20,367 nt of DNA from an uncultured Clostridia bacterium (GTDB lineage: Bacteria; Bacillota; Clostridia; TANB77; CAG-508). Location: positions 1 to 20,367 of the forward strand of contig CAKPDO010000027.1 of assembly GCA_934148985.1 (NCBI GenBank), written 5' to 3'. A program made the translations under genes and the position numbers. Below the pieces are notes generated by a model, which worked only from the letters and a program-made list of their open reading frames with translations, was not told the DNA's origin and searched no databases. This document shows positions 6,517-14,650 of the stretch, one piece after another. Position 1 is the stretch's first letter, and every line of letters starts with the position of its first letter.

Positions 6517-7653
6517 ATGATTAAAAAAGTAGGAATATTAATTAATGGTGGAGATGCACCAGGATTAAATGCTGTTATTCGCGCAATAACAAGAACAGCT
6601 GAAAAAAATAAAATTGAATGTTATGGATTTTTAGATGGATTTAATGGTTTGTTAAATAATAATTTTGTAAGATTGGACCATCAACCAATAACGTCAGGAA
6701 TTTTACATAAAGGTGGAGCAATAATAGGTTCATCTCTAAATTCAAATGTATTTAATTATAAAATTGTAGAAAATGGTGAAACTGTATATAAAGATTTATC
6801 TGAAGTATGTGTGCAGAATTTGAAAGATGATGAAATAGATTGTTTATTTACATTAGGTGGAGATAGTACACAAAAATCAGCAAGAGATTTTTCACTAAGA
6901 GGAATAAATGTAATAGGAGTTCCAAAAACAATAGATAATGATGTTGCTTGTACAGATGTGACATTTGGATTTAATACAGCCGTATCTGTTGCAACAGAGG
7001 CACTAGATAGACTTCATACAACAGCCGAAACACATAATAGAATAATGGTCTTAGAAGTAATGGGAAGATATGCAGGATGGATAACTCTAGAATCAGCAAT
7101 AGCAGGAGGAGCCGATGTAGCTTTACTTCCTGAAATTCCATATGATATAGATAAAGTTGTTGAAAAAATAAAGGCAAGACAAAGTGCGGGTAAAAACTTT
7201 AGTGTAGTTGTAGTATCAGAAGGAGCTTTTCCAAAAGGAGGAAACATATCTGTAAAAGAAACTCGTGATGGAGGAAAAGGAGTTATAAATATTCAATTAG
7301 GAGGAGCAGGAGAAATTGTTGCAAAAGAGCTTGAAAAACGTACAGGATTAATATCTAGAAACACAACACTTGGATATATGCAAAGAGGTGGAACACCAAC
7401 TTCAACAGACAGAATATTATCAACAAAATATGGTGCAAAAGCTATGGAACTAGCATTGGAAGGAAAATTTAATGTTTTAACAGTTCTAAAAGATGGAAAG
7501 TTAGACTATGTTTCATTAGAAGATGTAGTAGGAAATAATAAAGTTATAGGAGCAGCTGAAGGAGGAACAGAAGATAGCAACATGAAAACTGTCAAATTAG
7601 ATGATGACCTAATAAAAACAGCAAGAGATATTGGAATTTGTTTAGGAGATTAG
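6517..7653 (+). CDS. pfkA: 6-phosphofructokinase with atypical phosphoryl-donor residues
   Basis: This 378-residue cytoplasmic glycolytic enzyme phosphorylates fructose 6-phosphate. ATG 6517 is chosen over ATG 6493 because AAGGAAGG (6499-6506) is correctly placed for it and the protein then begins M-I-K-K-V-G-I-L-I-N-G-G-D-A-P-G-L-N as in the family. Conserved parts are P-K-T-I-D-N-D (base Asp140, E. coli Asp127), E-V-M-G-R-Y-A-G-W, S-E-G-A and L-G-Y-M-Q-R-G-G. Unusual parts: the loop G-G-D-S-T has Ser117 where ATP enzymes have Gly (E. coli 104) and pyrophosphate enzymes Asp, Lys137 precedes the T-I-D-N-D motif as in PPi and mixed clades, and the G-S-S-L-N-S-N segment (71-77) lacks the arginine that contacts ATP phosphates (E. 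coli Arg72). Donor specificity cannot be assigned from sequence. It follows the nrdD-like gene closely and overlaps or abuts ttcA. Confidence 0.88.
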   Translation: MIKKVGILINGGDAPGLNAVIRAITRTAEKNKIECYGFLDGFNGLLNNNFVRLDHQPITSGILHKGGAIIGSSLNSNVFNYKIVENGETVYKDLSEVCVQNLKDDEIDCLFTLGGDSTQKSARDFSLRGINVIGVPKTIDNDVACTDVTFGFNTAVSVATEALDRLHTTAETHNRIMVLEVMGRYAGWITLESAIAGGADVALLPEIPYDIDKVVEKIKARQSAGKNFSVVVVSEGAFPKGGNISVKETRDGGKGVINIQLGGAGEIVAKELEKRTGLISRNTTLGYMQRGGTPTSTDRILSTKYGAKAMELALEGKFNVLTVLKDGKLDYVSLEDVVGNNKVIGAAEGGTEDSNMKTVKLDDDLIKTARDIGICLGD

Positions 7654-7664
7654 AAAAATTTAGA

Positions 7665-8489
7665 ATGGATAGAGATAAGCAAATAGAAAGAACAATTATA
7701 ACAACATACAGAAAACAAATATGGGCAAAATTTGTAAAAGCAATAACACAGTATGATATGATTCAAGATGGAGACAAAATTGGAGTTTGCATATCAGGTG
7801 GAAAAGATTCTATGTTACTTGCAAAATGTTTCCAAGAGCTAAAAAGACATGGAAAAAATAATTTTGATTTAGAATTTATTGTTATGAACCCTGGATATAA
7901 CGAAAAAAATAAAAACAAAATAATTGAAAATAGCAAAATTTTAAATATTCCTATAACCATGTTCGAAACAGACATTTTCTCTCGTGTAGAAAAAATGGAT
8001 GACCATGAATGTTATCTATGTGCTAGAATGAGAAGAGGCTATTTGTACAACAAGGCAAAAGAGCTTGGCTGTAATAAAATAGCCTTAGGCCATCATTTTG
8101 ATGATGTGATAGAAACAGTTTTAATGGGAATGATTTTTGCAGGTAAAATGGGAACAATGATGCCTAAATTAAAGAGTACATCACATCCAGAAATGGAGCT
8201 GATTAGGCCATTTTATTTTGTAAGAGAAGATGACATAATTAGCTGGAAAAATTATAATAATTTAGAGTTTATTAAGTGTGCATGCAAGATAACTGAAAGA
8301 CAGGAAAGACTTGGCCTAAATGAAAAAATATCAAAAAGAGCAGAAACAAAGCAGATTATAAAAATGCTAAAAGAAAAATTTGAAAATGCTGATGTGAATA
8401 TTTTTAACAGCACACAAAATGTTAATTTGGATACAATTTTATCATATAAAAAAGATGGAAAAATTGTGAATTTTTTAGATGAGTATTAA
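7665..8489 (+). CDS. ttcA: TtcA-family tRNA 2-thiocytidine synthetase (PP-loop ATPase)
   Basis: This 274-residue enzyme adenylates and thiolates C32 of certain tRNAs using an iron-sulfur cluster. Seen here: the PP-loop S-G-G-K-D-S (44-49), Cys116-x-x-Cys119 followed by R-M-R-R-G, the G-H-H-F-D-D motif, and a further cysteine pair near 205-207 that supplies the third cluster ligand. These are the TtcA hallmarks. Start choice is uncertain: ATG 7665 fits the family, but the only AGGAG (7644-7648) is 16 bp upstream, so an in-frame TTG at 7638 inside the end of pfkA is an alternative. The gene begins 11 bp after the pfkA stop (or overlaps it) and is followed 17 bp later by the GTPase gene, so all are probably one transcript. 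Confidence 0.85.
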   Translation: MDRDKQIERTIITTYRKQIWAKFVKAITQYDMIQDGDKIGVCISGGKDSMLLAKCFQELKRHGKNNFDLEFIVMNPGYNEKNKNKIIENSKILNIPITMFETDIFSRVEKMDDHECYLCARMRRGYLYNKAKELGCNKIALGHHFDDVIETVLMGMIFAGKMGTMMPKLKSTSHPEMELIRPFYFVREDDIISWKNYNNLEFIKCACKITERQERLGLNEKISKRAETKQIIKMLKEKFENADVNIFNSTQNVNLDTILSYKKDGKIVNFLDEY

Positions 8490-8506
8490 AGAAAGGACGT
8501 ATAAAA

Positions 8507-9760
8507 ATGGAACATAAAATAGTACCAATAACAGTATTAACAGGATATTTAGGAGCAGGAAAAACAACACTTCTAAATTATGTATTAAACAATCAAGAGG
8601 GCTACAAAGTAGCAGTTATAGTAAATGACATCGGAGAAGTAAATATTGATGAAAAATTAATAAAAGATGGCGGATTTATAAAAGAAGAAGACAAAGGAAA
8701 TGTAGTACCTTTATCAAATGGATGTATATGTTGTACATTAAAGCAAGATTTAATGAATCAAATAATGGACATACTAAAAACCAAAAAATTTGATTATATT
8801 TTAATAGAAGCAAGCGGAATTTGCGAACCAATGCCAATAGCTCAAACAATTATGGCATTAGAAGATTCTACAGTTCAATATGGGCTTCCAAAACTATGTA
8901 GACTAGATAATGTAGTAACAGTTGTAGATGTGCTAAGATTAGCTACAGAATTTGGATGTGGAGATTATTTAGTAAAAGATGACATTGAAGAAGAAGATAT
9001 TGAAAATCTATTAATTCAACAAATAGAATTTTGCAACACTATCATCTTAAATAAAGTAGATGAAATAGAACCAGACCAATTAAAAAGAGTTAAGGCTATA
9101 ATAAAAGAACTTCAGCCAACAGCTAAAATAATTGAAACAAACTTTGGAAAAGTAGATGTAAAGGAGATTTTAGATACAAAAAGTTTTGATTTTGAAAAAG
9201 TTGCAAGTTCAGCTGGATGGATAAAAGAACTTGAAAAAGATGATAATGAAGACATGGATGAACATGAGGAAGAAGAACATCATCACCATGAAGAGCATGA
9301 ACATGAACACGAGCATGAACATGAACACGAGCATGAGCACGAACATGAGCATCATCACGAACATCACCATCATGAACATAATGATGAGGGAGAAGCAGAA
9401 GAATATGGAATATCAACATTTGTATATACATCAAGAAAACCATTAAGAGAGAATAAGTTCGACGAATTTGCAAAAAATTTGCCAAGAAATGTAATAAGAT
9501 GTAAAGGACTAGTATGGTTTTCTGGTGATGATGAAATGTCATATTTGTTTGAACAAGCGGGAAAACAACTTTCACTTTCAGAAGCTGGATATTGGCTAGC
9601 AACAGCACCAAAGGAAGAATTAGAACAAATGGTTAAACAAAATCCAGATATTATGAGCGATTGGGATGAAGAAGTTGGAGATAGAATTACAAAACTTGTT
9701 TTCATTGGACAAAATATGGACAAAGAAAAAATCAAAAAAGATTTGAAAGAGTGTGAATAG
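8507..9760 (+). CDS. COG0523/CobW-family GTPase, metallochaperone with histidine-rich loop
   Basis: This 417-residue G3E-family GTPase begins at ATG 8507 with AAAGGA upstream. The N-terminal GTPase domain has Walker A G-Y-L-G-A-G-K-T (13-20), the family metal motif C-I-C-C (73-76), E-A-S-G switch residues and N-K-V-D for guanine recognition. A loop at about 253-291 holds 22 His in 39 residues, alternating with Glu, and is followed by a CobW C-terminal domain. Members insert or traffic zinc, cobalt, iron or nitrile-hydratase metals. The histidine-rich insert favours zinc or nickel buffering, but the client protein cannot be read from sequence. Its neighbour TtcA is an iron-sulfur enzyme, and the ribosomal L31 here is the zinc form, which fits zinc handling only loosely. 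No zinc-uptake (Zur) box was recognised upstream, and it appears to be the last gene of its operon. Confidence 0.9.
   Translation: MEHKIVPITVLTGYLGAGKTTLLNYVLNNQEGYKVAVIVNDIGEVNIDEKLIKDGGFIKEEDKGNVVPLSNGCICCTLKQDLMNQIMDILKTKKFDYILIEASGICEPMPIAQTIMALEDSTVQYGLPKLCRLDNVVTVVDVLRLATEFGCGDYLVKDDIEEEDIENLLIQQIEFCNTIILNKVDEIEPDQLKRVKAIIKELQPTAKIIETNFGKVDVKEILDTKSFDFEKVASSAGWIKELEKDDNEDMDEHEEEEHHHHEEHEHEHEHEHEHEHEHEHEHHHEHHHHEHNDEGEAEEYGISTFVYTSRKPLRENKFDEFAKNLPRNVIRCKGLVWFSGDDEMSYLFEQAGKQLSLSEAGYWLATAPKEELEQMVKQNPDIMSDWDEEVGDRITKLVFIGQNMDKEKIKKDLKECE
9293..9340 (+). repeat. 18-bp coding tandem repeat in the histidine-rich loop
   Basis: The 18-bp unit GAGCATGAACATGAACAC occurs at 9293-9310 and exactly again at 9311-9328, followed by a 12-bp partial copy (9329-9340). 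It encodes alternating Glu-His. In-frame repeats of this kind can expand or contract by replication slippage without breaking the gene. Confidence 0.9.
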
Positions 9761-9772
9761 TTTTTACATTTG

Positions 9773-9823
9773 GATTGTATCTTTTTGCCAAAGATTGTTT
9801 TTCTCTAAATAAAAGATACGGTC
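9773..9823 (+). terminator. long hairpin after the GTPase gene, possible terminator
   Basis: A 13-bp stem (9773-9785 with 9811-9823, two G-T pairs; arms end GTATCTTTT and begin AAAAGATAC) encloses a 25-nt loop. No T-tract follows the right arm, so termination would be weak; it may instead be a decayed copy of the window's hairpin repeats. Confidence 0.45.
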
Positions 9824-9841
9824 TAAACCTAGAAAAAAGTC

Positions 9842-9869
9842 TTGAAAATAAAAAAATATATGTTATAAT
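9842..9869 (+). promoter_or_regulatory. promoter of the ppaC-lepB-holB-ricT-ferredoxin run
   Basis: TTGAAA (9842-9847), a 16-bp spacer carrying an extended TG at 9861-9862, then a perfect TATAAT (9864-9869). Transcription would start about 25 bp before the ppaC start. Confidence 0.75.
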
Positions 9870-9899
9870 GTAACAAAAAATGAAAGGAAGAAAAGAAAA

Positions 9900-10823
9900 A
9901 TGGATGAAATATTTATATTTGGACATAAAAATCCAGATACAGACACAATTTTATCAGCTTTAATATTAGAAGCTATAGAAAAAACAATGGGAATTAATAA
10001 GGCAAAGGCATACAGATTAGGAGAAATAAATAAAGAAACCAAATATGCATTAGATTATTTTGGAGTAAAAGCTCCAGAACTATTAGAAGAAGTTGAAGAA
10101 GGTAGACAAGTTATGCTTGTTGACCACAACGAATTTAGCCAAAGTGTAAAAGGAATTGAAAAGGCTAAAATTGTAAGAGTTGTAGACCATCATAAAATTG
10201 CTAATTTTGAAACACATGAGCCTTTATTTTATTTAGCAATGCCTGTTGGATGCACAGCAACAATTTTAAGAGATATGTGCAAAGTAAGTGGAATTAAATT
10301 AGATAGAATAACAGCTGGGCTTATGTTAAGTGCAATAATATCAGATACATTATTATTAAAATCACCAACATGTACTGAAAAAGACAAAGAAACAGCTGAA
10401 GAACTTGCTAAAATTGCAAATGTTGACTTATATGCATATGGAATGGATATGTTAAAAGCTGGAACTGATTTAAGTGATTTTACAGCTGAACAATTAATAA
10501 ATATAGATTCTAAACCATTTGAAACCAAAGGAATAAAATATCAAGTAGCTCAAGTAAATACAGCTTCAATTGATGAAGTAATGAAAGAAAAAGAAAAAAT
10601 TGAAGAAGCAATGGCAAAATTTATGAATGAAAATGGAGAAGAATTATTTGTATTCTTAATAACAGATATAATTGGAAATAATTCACAAGTTATAGCCCTT
10701 GGAAAGCAAAATGTTGTTGAAAAAGCATTTGATGTAAAACTTGAAAATAATACAGCATTTTTATCTGGAGTTGTTTCAAGAAAGAAACAAGTTATACCTA
10801 GAATAGATTGTTTTATAGGATAA
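9900..10823 (+). CDS. ppaC: manganese-dependent inorganic pyrophosphatase, family II (DHH)
   Basis: This 307-residue cytoplasmic enzyme hydrolyses pyrophosphate made by biosynthetic reactions. The metal site is complete: G-H-K-N-P-D-T-D (His9, Asp13, Asp15), L-V-D-H-N (Asp75), V-D-H-H (His97, His98), numbering that closely matches B. subtilis PpaC, and the C-terminal S-R-K-K-Q substrate motif. The length is that of the plain enzyme without regulatory CBS domains. Start ATG 9900 has AAAGGAAG nine bases upstream. It is the first gene of a compact run with lepB 15 bp downstream. The promoter lies directly in front. Confidence 0.95.
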   Translation: MDEIFIFGHKNPDTDTILSALILEAIEKTMGINKAKAYRLGEINKETKYALDYFGVKAPELLEEVEEGRQVMLVDHNEFSQSVKGIEKAKIVRVVDHHKIANFETHEPLFYLAMPVGCTATILRDMCKVSGIKLDRITAGLMLSAIISDTLLLKSPTCTEKDKETAEELAKIANVDLYAYGMDMLKAGTDLSDFTAEQLINIDSKPFETKGIKYQVAQVNTASIDEVMKEKEKIEEAMAKFMNENGEELFVFLITDIIGNNSQVIALGKQNVVEKAFDVKLENNTAFLSGVVSRKKQVIPRIDCFIG

Positions 10824-10838
10824 AATGGAGGTATGACA

Positions 10839-11489
10839 TTGGAAGAAGAAAAGGTAAGTAAATTTAAAGATGCTATTGAGTGGGTAATTTGTATTTTTAT
10901 AGCTTTAGTAATTGCAATACTATTTAGATATTATGTTGGAACTCCAACAATAGTAAAACAACCGTCAATGTATCCAACTTTAAAAGAAGACCAAAGGCTA
11001 TGGCTAAATAGAATAGATAGAACTATGAAGAAATTACCTGAAAGAGGAGATATAATAACTTTTGAAGCACCTTCAACTACATCTCTTTCATTAGCTGAAA
11101 GGGAAGAAAGTGTTATAGCCAGATATGAAAAAGAACCTAAAAGTTTATGGGGAAAATTTTCATATCATGTGTTGGAACTTAAAAAAATGAGTTATATAAA
11201 AAGAGTAATAGGATTGCCAGGAGATCACATTTTAATTGAAAATGGAAAAGTTTATATAAATGGTGAAATTTTTGAGGAAAGCTATTTACAACCAGGGGTT
11301 GTAACAGATAATGGCAAGGGTTATTGTACAGACCTTACTGTTCCAGAAAACACAGTTTTTGCGATGGGAGATAATAGAACTCAAAGTACAGATTGTAGAA
11401 GTTTTGGATGTATTCCATTGGAAAGAATAGAAAGTAAAGTATGGATAAGGATATGGCCATTAAATGTATTTGGAAAGATAGATAAATAG
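10839..11489 (+). CDS. lepB: signal peptidase I
   Basis: This 216-residue membrane-anchored protease removes signal peptides from secreted proteins. One N-terminal span (about 13-33) is followed by the catalytic serine in Q-P-S-M-Y-P-T (Ser43), the general-base lysine in Y-I-K-R-V-I-G-L-P-G-D (Lys121), and the box-E motif G-D-N-R-x-x-S-x-D-C-R. A segment of about 40 residues between the serine and lysine boxes is charged and longer than in minimal enzymes. I chose TTG 10839 rather than ATG 10833: the only ribosome site, GGAGG (10827-10831), sits one base from the ATG but seven from the TTG. The holB ribosome site overlaps the stop codon, implying one transcript. Confidence 0.93.
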   Translation: MEEEKVSKFKDAIEWVICIFIALVIAILFRYYVGTPTIVKQPSMYPTLKEDQRLWLNRIDRTMKKLPERGDIITFEAPSTTSLSLAEREESVIARYEKEPKSLWGKFSYHVLELKKMSYIKRVIGLPGDHILIENGKVYINGEIFEESYLQPGVVTDNGKGYCTDLTVPENTVFAMGDNRTQSTDCRSFGCIPLERIESKVWIRIWPLNVFGKIDK

Positions 11490-11499
11490 GTGAAAAAAT

Positions 11500-12390
11500 T
11501 TGTTTGAAAATATTTTAGGAAATGATAAAATAAAAAAAGAATTAATAGGTTCTATAAATAATAAAAAATATTCTCATAGTTATTTGTTTTTAGGGATATC
11601 TGGAATTGGAAAAAAAATGATTGCAAAAGAATTCGCTAAAATGATACTATGTGATGGCGAAGAAAAATATTGTAATAAATGTAAATCTTGCATAGAATTT
11701 GACTCTGGAAATAACCCGGATTTTGCTGAAATTAATCCTGATGGGAATAATGTTAAAATTGAGCAAATAAGAGAATTACAAAGAAAAATTGTAGAACCAC
11801 CTATTATATCTAACAAAAAAGTTTATATAATAGATGAAGCAGATTCTATGACAAAAGAGGCTCAAAACTGTTTACTAAAAACACTTGAAGAGCCTCCAGA
11901 ATTTGCAGTTATTATACTTATAGGTTCAAATGAATCAAATTTTTTGAGCACTATAAAATCAAGATGCACAATAATAAAGTTTAATTCTATTCCAAGTGAG
12001 CAGGTTAAAAATTATATAGAACAAAAATATGACATACATCCTATTTCAGAAAACATAATTTTAGCGTCAGAGGGAAGCATAGGAAAAGCAGAAATTCTAA
12101 AGGACAAACAGGAATTGTATAATGCAATTGATAATATATTAGCCAATATAGAAAAAATGGATTTAATAGATACATTAAAGAATGCGGATATAATTTATAA
12201 ATCACAAGAAGATAAAATTGATATTTTAGAATATATAAATATTATTCTATTTAGAAAATCAAGACAAAATGCAAAATATCTTAATTGTATAAATATTATA
12301 GAAGATACTAAAAAAAGATTAAATGCAAATAGCAATTATAATATGACAATAGATAATATGATTATGACAATATGGGAGGAAATACATTGA
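11500..12390 (+). CDS. holB: DNA polymerase III delta-prime subunit
   Basis: This 296-residue clamp-loader AAA+ protein starts at TTG 11500, with AGGTG (11488-11492) seven bases upstream. It shows H-S-Y-L-F-L-G, a Walker-A-like G-I-S-G-I-G-K-K (32-39), a zinc module with Cys51, Cys58, Cys61 and Cys64, I-I-D-E-A-D, L-L-K-T-L-E-E-P-P and the S-R-C arginine-finger motif. Together with the delta and tau/gamma subunits it loads the sliding clamp. Its last four bases overlap the start of ricT. holB next to ricT is a common Firmicute arrangement. Confidence 0.92.
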   Translation: MFENILGNDKIKKELIGSINNKKYSHSYLFLGISGIGKKMIAKEFAKMILCDGEEKYCNKCKSCIEFDSGNNPDFAEINPDGNNVKIEQIRELQRKIVEPPIISNKKVYIIDEADSMTKEAQNCLLKTLEEPPEFAVIILIGSNESNFLSTIKSRCTIIKFNSIPSEQVKNYIEQKYDIHPISENIILASEGSIGKAEILKDKQELYNAIDNILANIEKMDLIDTLKNADIIYKSQEDKIDILEYINIILFRKSRQNAKYLNCINIIEDTKKRLNANSNYNMTIDNMIMTIWEEIH

Positions 12391-13307
12391 AAAATATAGT
12401 AGGAGTAAGATTTAGAAGACTTGGAAAAATATATTTTTTCAATCCACAATATATTATGCTAAAAAAAGATGACATGGTAATAGTAGATACTGATGAGGGT
12501 GAAGAAATAGGAAAAGTTGCAATTCCAAGTAGGGCAATTGATGAAGAAAAAGTTCAAAAGGAATTAAAGAGAGTTATTAGAATTGCAAATGAAAGAGACC
12601 GAAAACGCTATCAAGAATGTCAAAAAAATGAAAAAGAAGCATTTATATATTGTAATAAAAAAATAAAAGAATATGGACTTAAAATGAATTTAACAGATGT
12701 TGAATTCAAATTTAATAATTCTAAAGTTTTATTTTATTTTACAGCTGATGGAAGAGTTGACTTCCGTGAGCTTGTAAAAGATCTAGCAGCAATGTATAGA
12801 ACAAGAATAGAGTTAAGACAAATTGGCGTAAGGGACGAAATAAAACGTCTTGGAGGAAATGGAGTCTGTGGAAGACAGCTTTGTTGTTGTTCATTTTTAA
12901 GTGATTTTGAGGCTGTATCTATAAAAATGGCAAAAGACCAGAATTTATCATTAAATCCATCAAAGATTTCTGGAAACTGTGGTAGACTTATGTGTTGCCT
13001 AAAATATGAGGACGAAGTATATCAAGAAAAAATGGAAAGATTACCTCATATCGGTGCTATTGTTAAAACACCAGATGGAGTAGGAGAAGTGGAATCTGTT
13101 GAAACTTTAGCTGAAAGAATTAAGGTTAAATTTAAAAGCGGCGATGATTTTAGCAAGAAAAAATATGAATTAAAAGACATAAAAATTATTAAAGATACGC
13201 AAAAAGAAGCTATTGGTGAAGAGGAAAAAATTCATAGAAAAGAGCTTGAAGAATTAGAGCGTATGGAAAAAGAAGATAGAAAAGGAGGTGATAAATATGG
13301 CATATAG
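12387..13307 (+). CDS. ricT: RicT/YaaT, PSP1-domain iron-sulfur protein of the Ric complex
   Basis: This 306-residue protein begins at TTG 12387, which overlaps the holB stop as TTGA; GGGAGGA (12374-12380) is six bases upstream, so the in-frame ATG at 12372 (which lies before or within the ribosome site) is unlikely. A PSP1 domain with conserved cysteines is visible: G-V-C-G-R-Q-L-C-C-C (Cys161, Cys166-168) and N-C-G-R-L-M-C-C-L-K (Cys198, 203, 204). In B. subtilis, YaaT joins YlbF and YmcA as a cluster-carrying complex that affects RNase Y-dependent RNA maturation, sporulation and biofilm. The C-terminus is Glu/Lys-rich and probably flexible. The ferredoxin gene's ribosome site and start lie inside the end of this gene. 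Confidence 0.92.
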   Translation: MKNIVGVRFRRLGKIYFFNPQYIMLKKDDMVIVDTDEGEEIGKVAIPSRAIDEEKVQKELKRVIRIANERDRKRYQECQKNEKEAFIYCNKKIKEYGLKMNLTDVEFKFNNSKVLFYFTADGRVDFRELVKDLAAMYRTRIELRQIGVRDEIKRLGGNGVCGRQLCCCSFLSDFEAVSIKMAKDQNLSLNPSKISGNCGRLMCCLKYEDEVYQEKMERLPHIGAIVKTPDGVGEVESVETLAERIKVKFKSGDDFSKKKYELKDIKIIKDTQKEAIGEEEKIHRKELEELERMEKEDRKGGDKYGI

Positions 13308-13473
13308 AATTGATAAAGATAAGTGTATAGGATGTGGAGCATGTGTTGATGCTTGCCCTATGGGATGTATAAAAATAGGAGATGACGGAAAAGCAGAAAT
13401 AGATGAAGACATATGTATTACATGTGGAAATTGCCAAAGTACTTGTCCTGTTGAAGCACCAGAAGAAGTTTAA
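13297..13473 (+). CDS. 2[4Fe-4S] ferredoxin
   Basis: This 58-residue clostridial-type ferredoxin has two cluster motifs, Cys10-x-x-Cys13-x-x-Cys16-x-x-x-Cys20-Pro and Cys40-x-x-Cys43-x-x-Cys46-x-x-x-Cys50-Pro, plus an extra Cys24. It carries low-potential electrons in anaerobic metabolism. ATG 13297 has an ideal AAAGGAGGTG (13281-13290) six bases upstream. The first 11 bases overlap ricT, so the two are translationally adjacent. A terminator follows 13 bp after the stop. Confidence 0.95.
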   Translation: MAYRIDKDKCIGCGACVDACPMGCIKIGDDGKAEIDEDICITCGNCQSTCPVEAPEEV

Positions 13474-13486
13474 AAGTTAGAATTGT

Positions 13487-13530
13487 GAACGGTTCTTTTT
13501 GAGAATTTTCTCATTAATAGACCGTTTTTT
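13487..13530 (+). terminator. terminator of the ppaC-to-ferredoxin run, made of the hairpin repeat
   Basis: AACGGT (13488-13493) pairs with ACCGTT (13521-13526), an inner GAGAA/TTCTC hairpin fills the loop, and six T follow. The left side contains the window-wide kernel GGTTCTTTTTG (13491-13501). Confidence 0.8.
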
Positions 13531-13583
13531 CTTTATTTAGACTATATAGTTTCACAAAAAGAAATGGTCCAAATAAAGAAATT

Positions 13584-13613
13584 TTGCATAAAATAAGGAT
13601 AAAATAATACAAT
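13584..13613 (+). promoter_or_regulatory. possible promoter of dpaA
   Basis: TTGCAT (13584-13589) and TACAAT (13608-13613) are 18 bp apart, a passable sigma-A pair. CATAAAATA at 13587-13595 also resembles the CATAnnnTA -10 element of sigma-K, which drives dipicolinate synthase in B. subtilis, but no matching -35 element is evident. The assignment is open. Confidence 0.35.
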
Positions 13614-13647
13614 TATATAAATAATAGTTAGTATTAGGAGGAAAAAA

Positions 13648-14532
13648 ATGAAACGCAAATACTTAGTTCTAGGTGGAGACTTAAGAAATGTGAAATTAGC
13701 TAAAATGCTAGCAGATGATGGAAACAAGGTATATTCATTTGGTTTAGATAGGTCAGATGAGATTTTAGACGATGGGAGGATTGAAAATTGTACAAATTTA
13801 AAATCAGCGATTGAAAAAGCTCAAATCATAATTGCTCCAATTCCATTTTCAAGTAATGGCGAGAATATAAATGCACCATTTAGTCATGATAAAATAATGA
13901 TAGAAGATTTGATAAAACAAAATAAAGGTAAAATTTTTATTACAGGAAGTATCAAAGATAACATAAAAAAAGAACTAGATGAAAAATATCTAGAAGTTAT
14001 TGACATTATGAAAAGGGACGATTTAGCAATTTTAAACACAATAGCTACAGCTGAGGGAACAATAGAAGTTGCTATAAAAAATACTGATAAAATTTTGCAA
14101 GGTAGTAAAGTATTAATACTTGGGTTTGGTAGAGTAGGAAAAATTGTTGCAAATAAATTCAGTAAGCTTTCGGCAATTGTAACTTGTGCGGCACGTAAAG
14201 TGTCAGATTTAGCTTGGATTAAGGCATATGGATATAATAGTTTAAATATAAATGATATGTTATATGATTTAAAGGATTTTGATATAATTATAAATACTGT
14301 TCCACAAACTATATTAAAAGAAAAAGAATTGAAACATGTTAATTCAGAAGCACTTTTAATTGACTTGGCATCAGCTCCAGGAGGAATTGATGGAAAAGCA
14401 GCAGTAAATATGGGACTAAACTTTATTTGGGCATTGGCACTTCCAGGAAGAATTGCGCCTACTTCTTCGGCTAAATTTATTAAAGATACTGTTTATACAA
14501 TATTAGATGAAATGTCGAAAAATGACGAATAA
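13648..14532 (+). CDS. dpaA: dipicolinate synthase subunit A (stage V sporulation protein FA)
   Basis: This 294-residue NAD(P)-binding protein belongs to the SpoVFA family. With subunit B it makes dipicolinic acid, the calcium-chelated core solute of endospores, from dihydrodipicolinate-type precursors in the mother cell. Supporting features are the N-terminal Y-L-V-L-G-G-D-L-R, P-I-P-F-S-S in the first domain, a Rossmann fold around residues 153-165 (L-I-L-G-F-G-R-V-G-K), D-L-A-S-A-P-G-G-I-D and a C-terminal A-L-P-G-R-I-A-P-T-S-S-A. AGGAGG lies before ATG 13648. Length is normal. Subunit B (dpaB), which usually follows directly, is absent here and spoVS comes next. Some Clostridia lack dpaB and use another flavoprotein instead, so absence is not evidence of decay. 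Confidence 0.92.
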   Translation: MKRKYLVLGGDLRNVKLAKMLADDGNKVYSFGLDRSDEILDDGRIENCTNLKSAIEKAQIIIAPIPFSSNGENINAPFSHDKIMIEDLIKQNKGKIFITGSIKDNIKKELDEKYLEVIDIMKRDDLAILNTIATAEGTIEVAIKNTDKILQGSKVLILGFGRVGKIVANKFSKLSAIVTCAARKVSDLAWIKAYGYNSLNINDMLYDLKDFDIIINTVPQTILKEKELKHVNSEALLIDLASAPGGIDGKAAVNMGLNFIWALALPGRIAPTSSAKFIKDTVYTILDEMSKNDE

Positions 14533-14650
14533 TGCGATAAAAAACTGGAAAAAATTTCCAAAAAACTATAGACAAATTTGTTTAAAAGTTGTAGAATACA
14601 GAATGTAAAAGTTGCAACAAAAAAATAAAATTATAGGAGGCAAAAAAATA

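Noticed and set aside
9123..9611. Minus-strand frame opposite the GTPase, rich in His, Val and Asp
   Set aside because: It is the shadow of the Glu-His repeat and surrounding coding sequence, with no homology-like pattern or start signal.
14533..14650. Sigma-H promoter for spoVS
   Set aside because: GAAT motifs are present but no -35 element at proper spacing could be supported.
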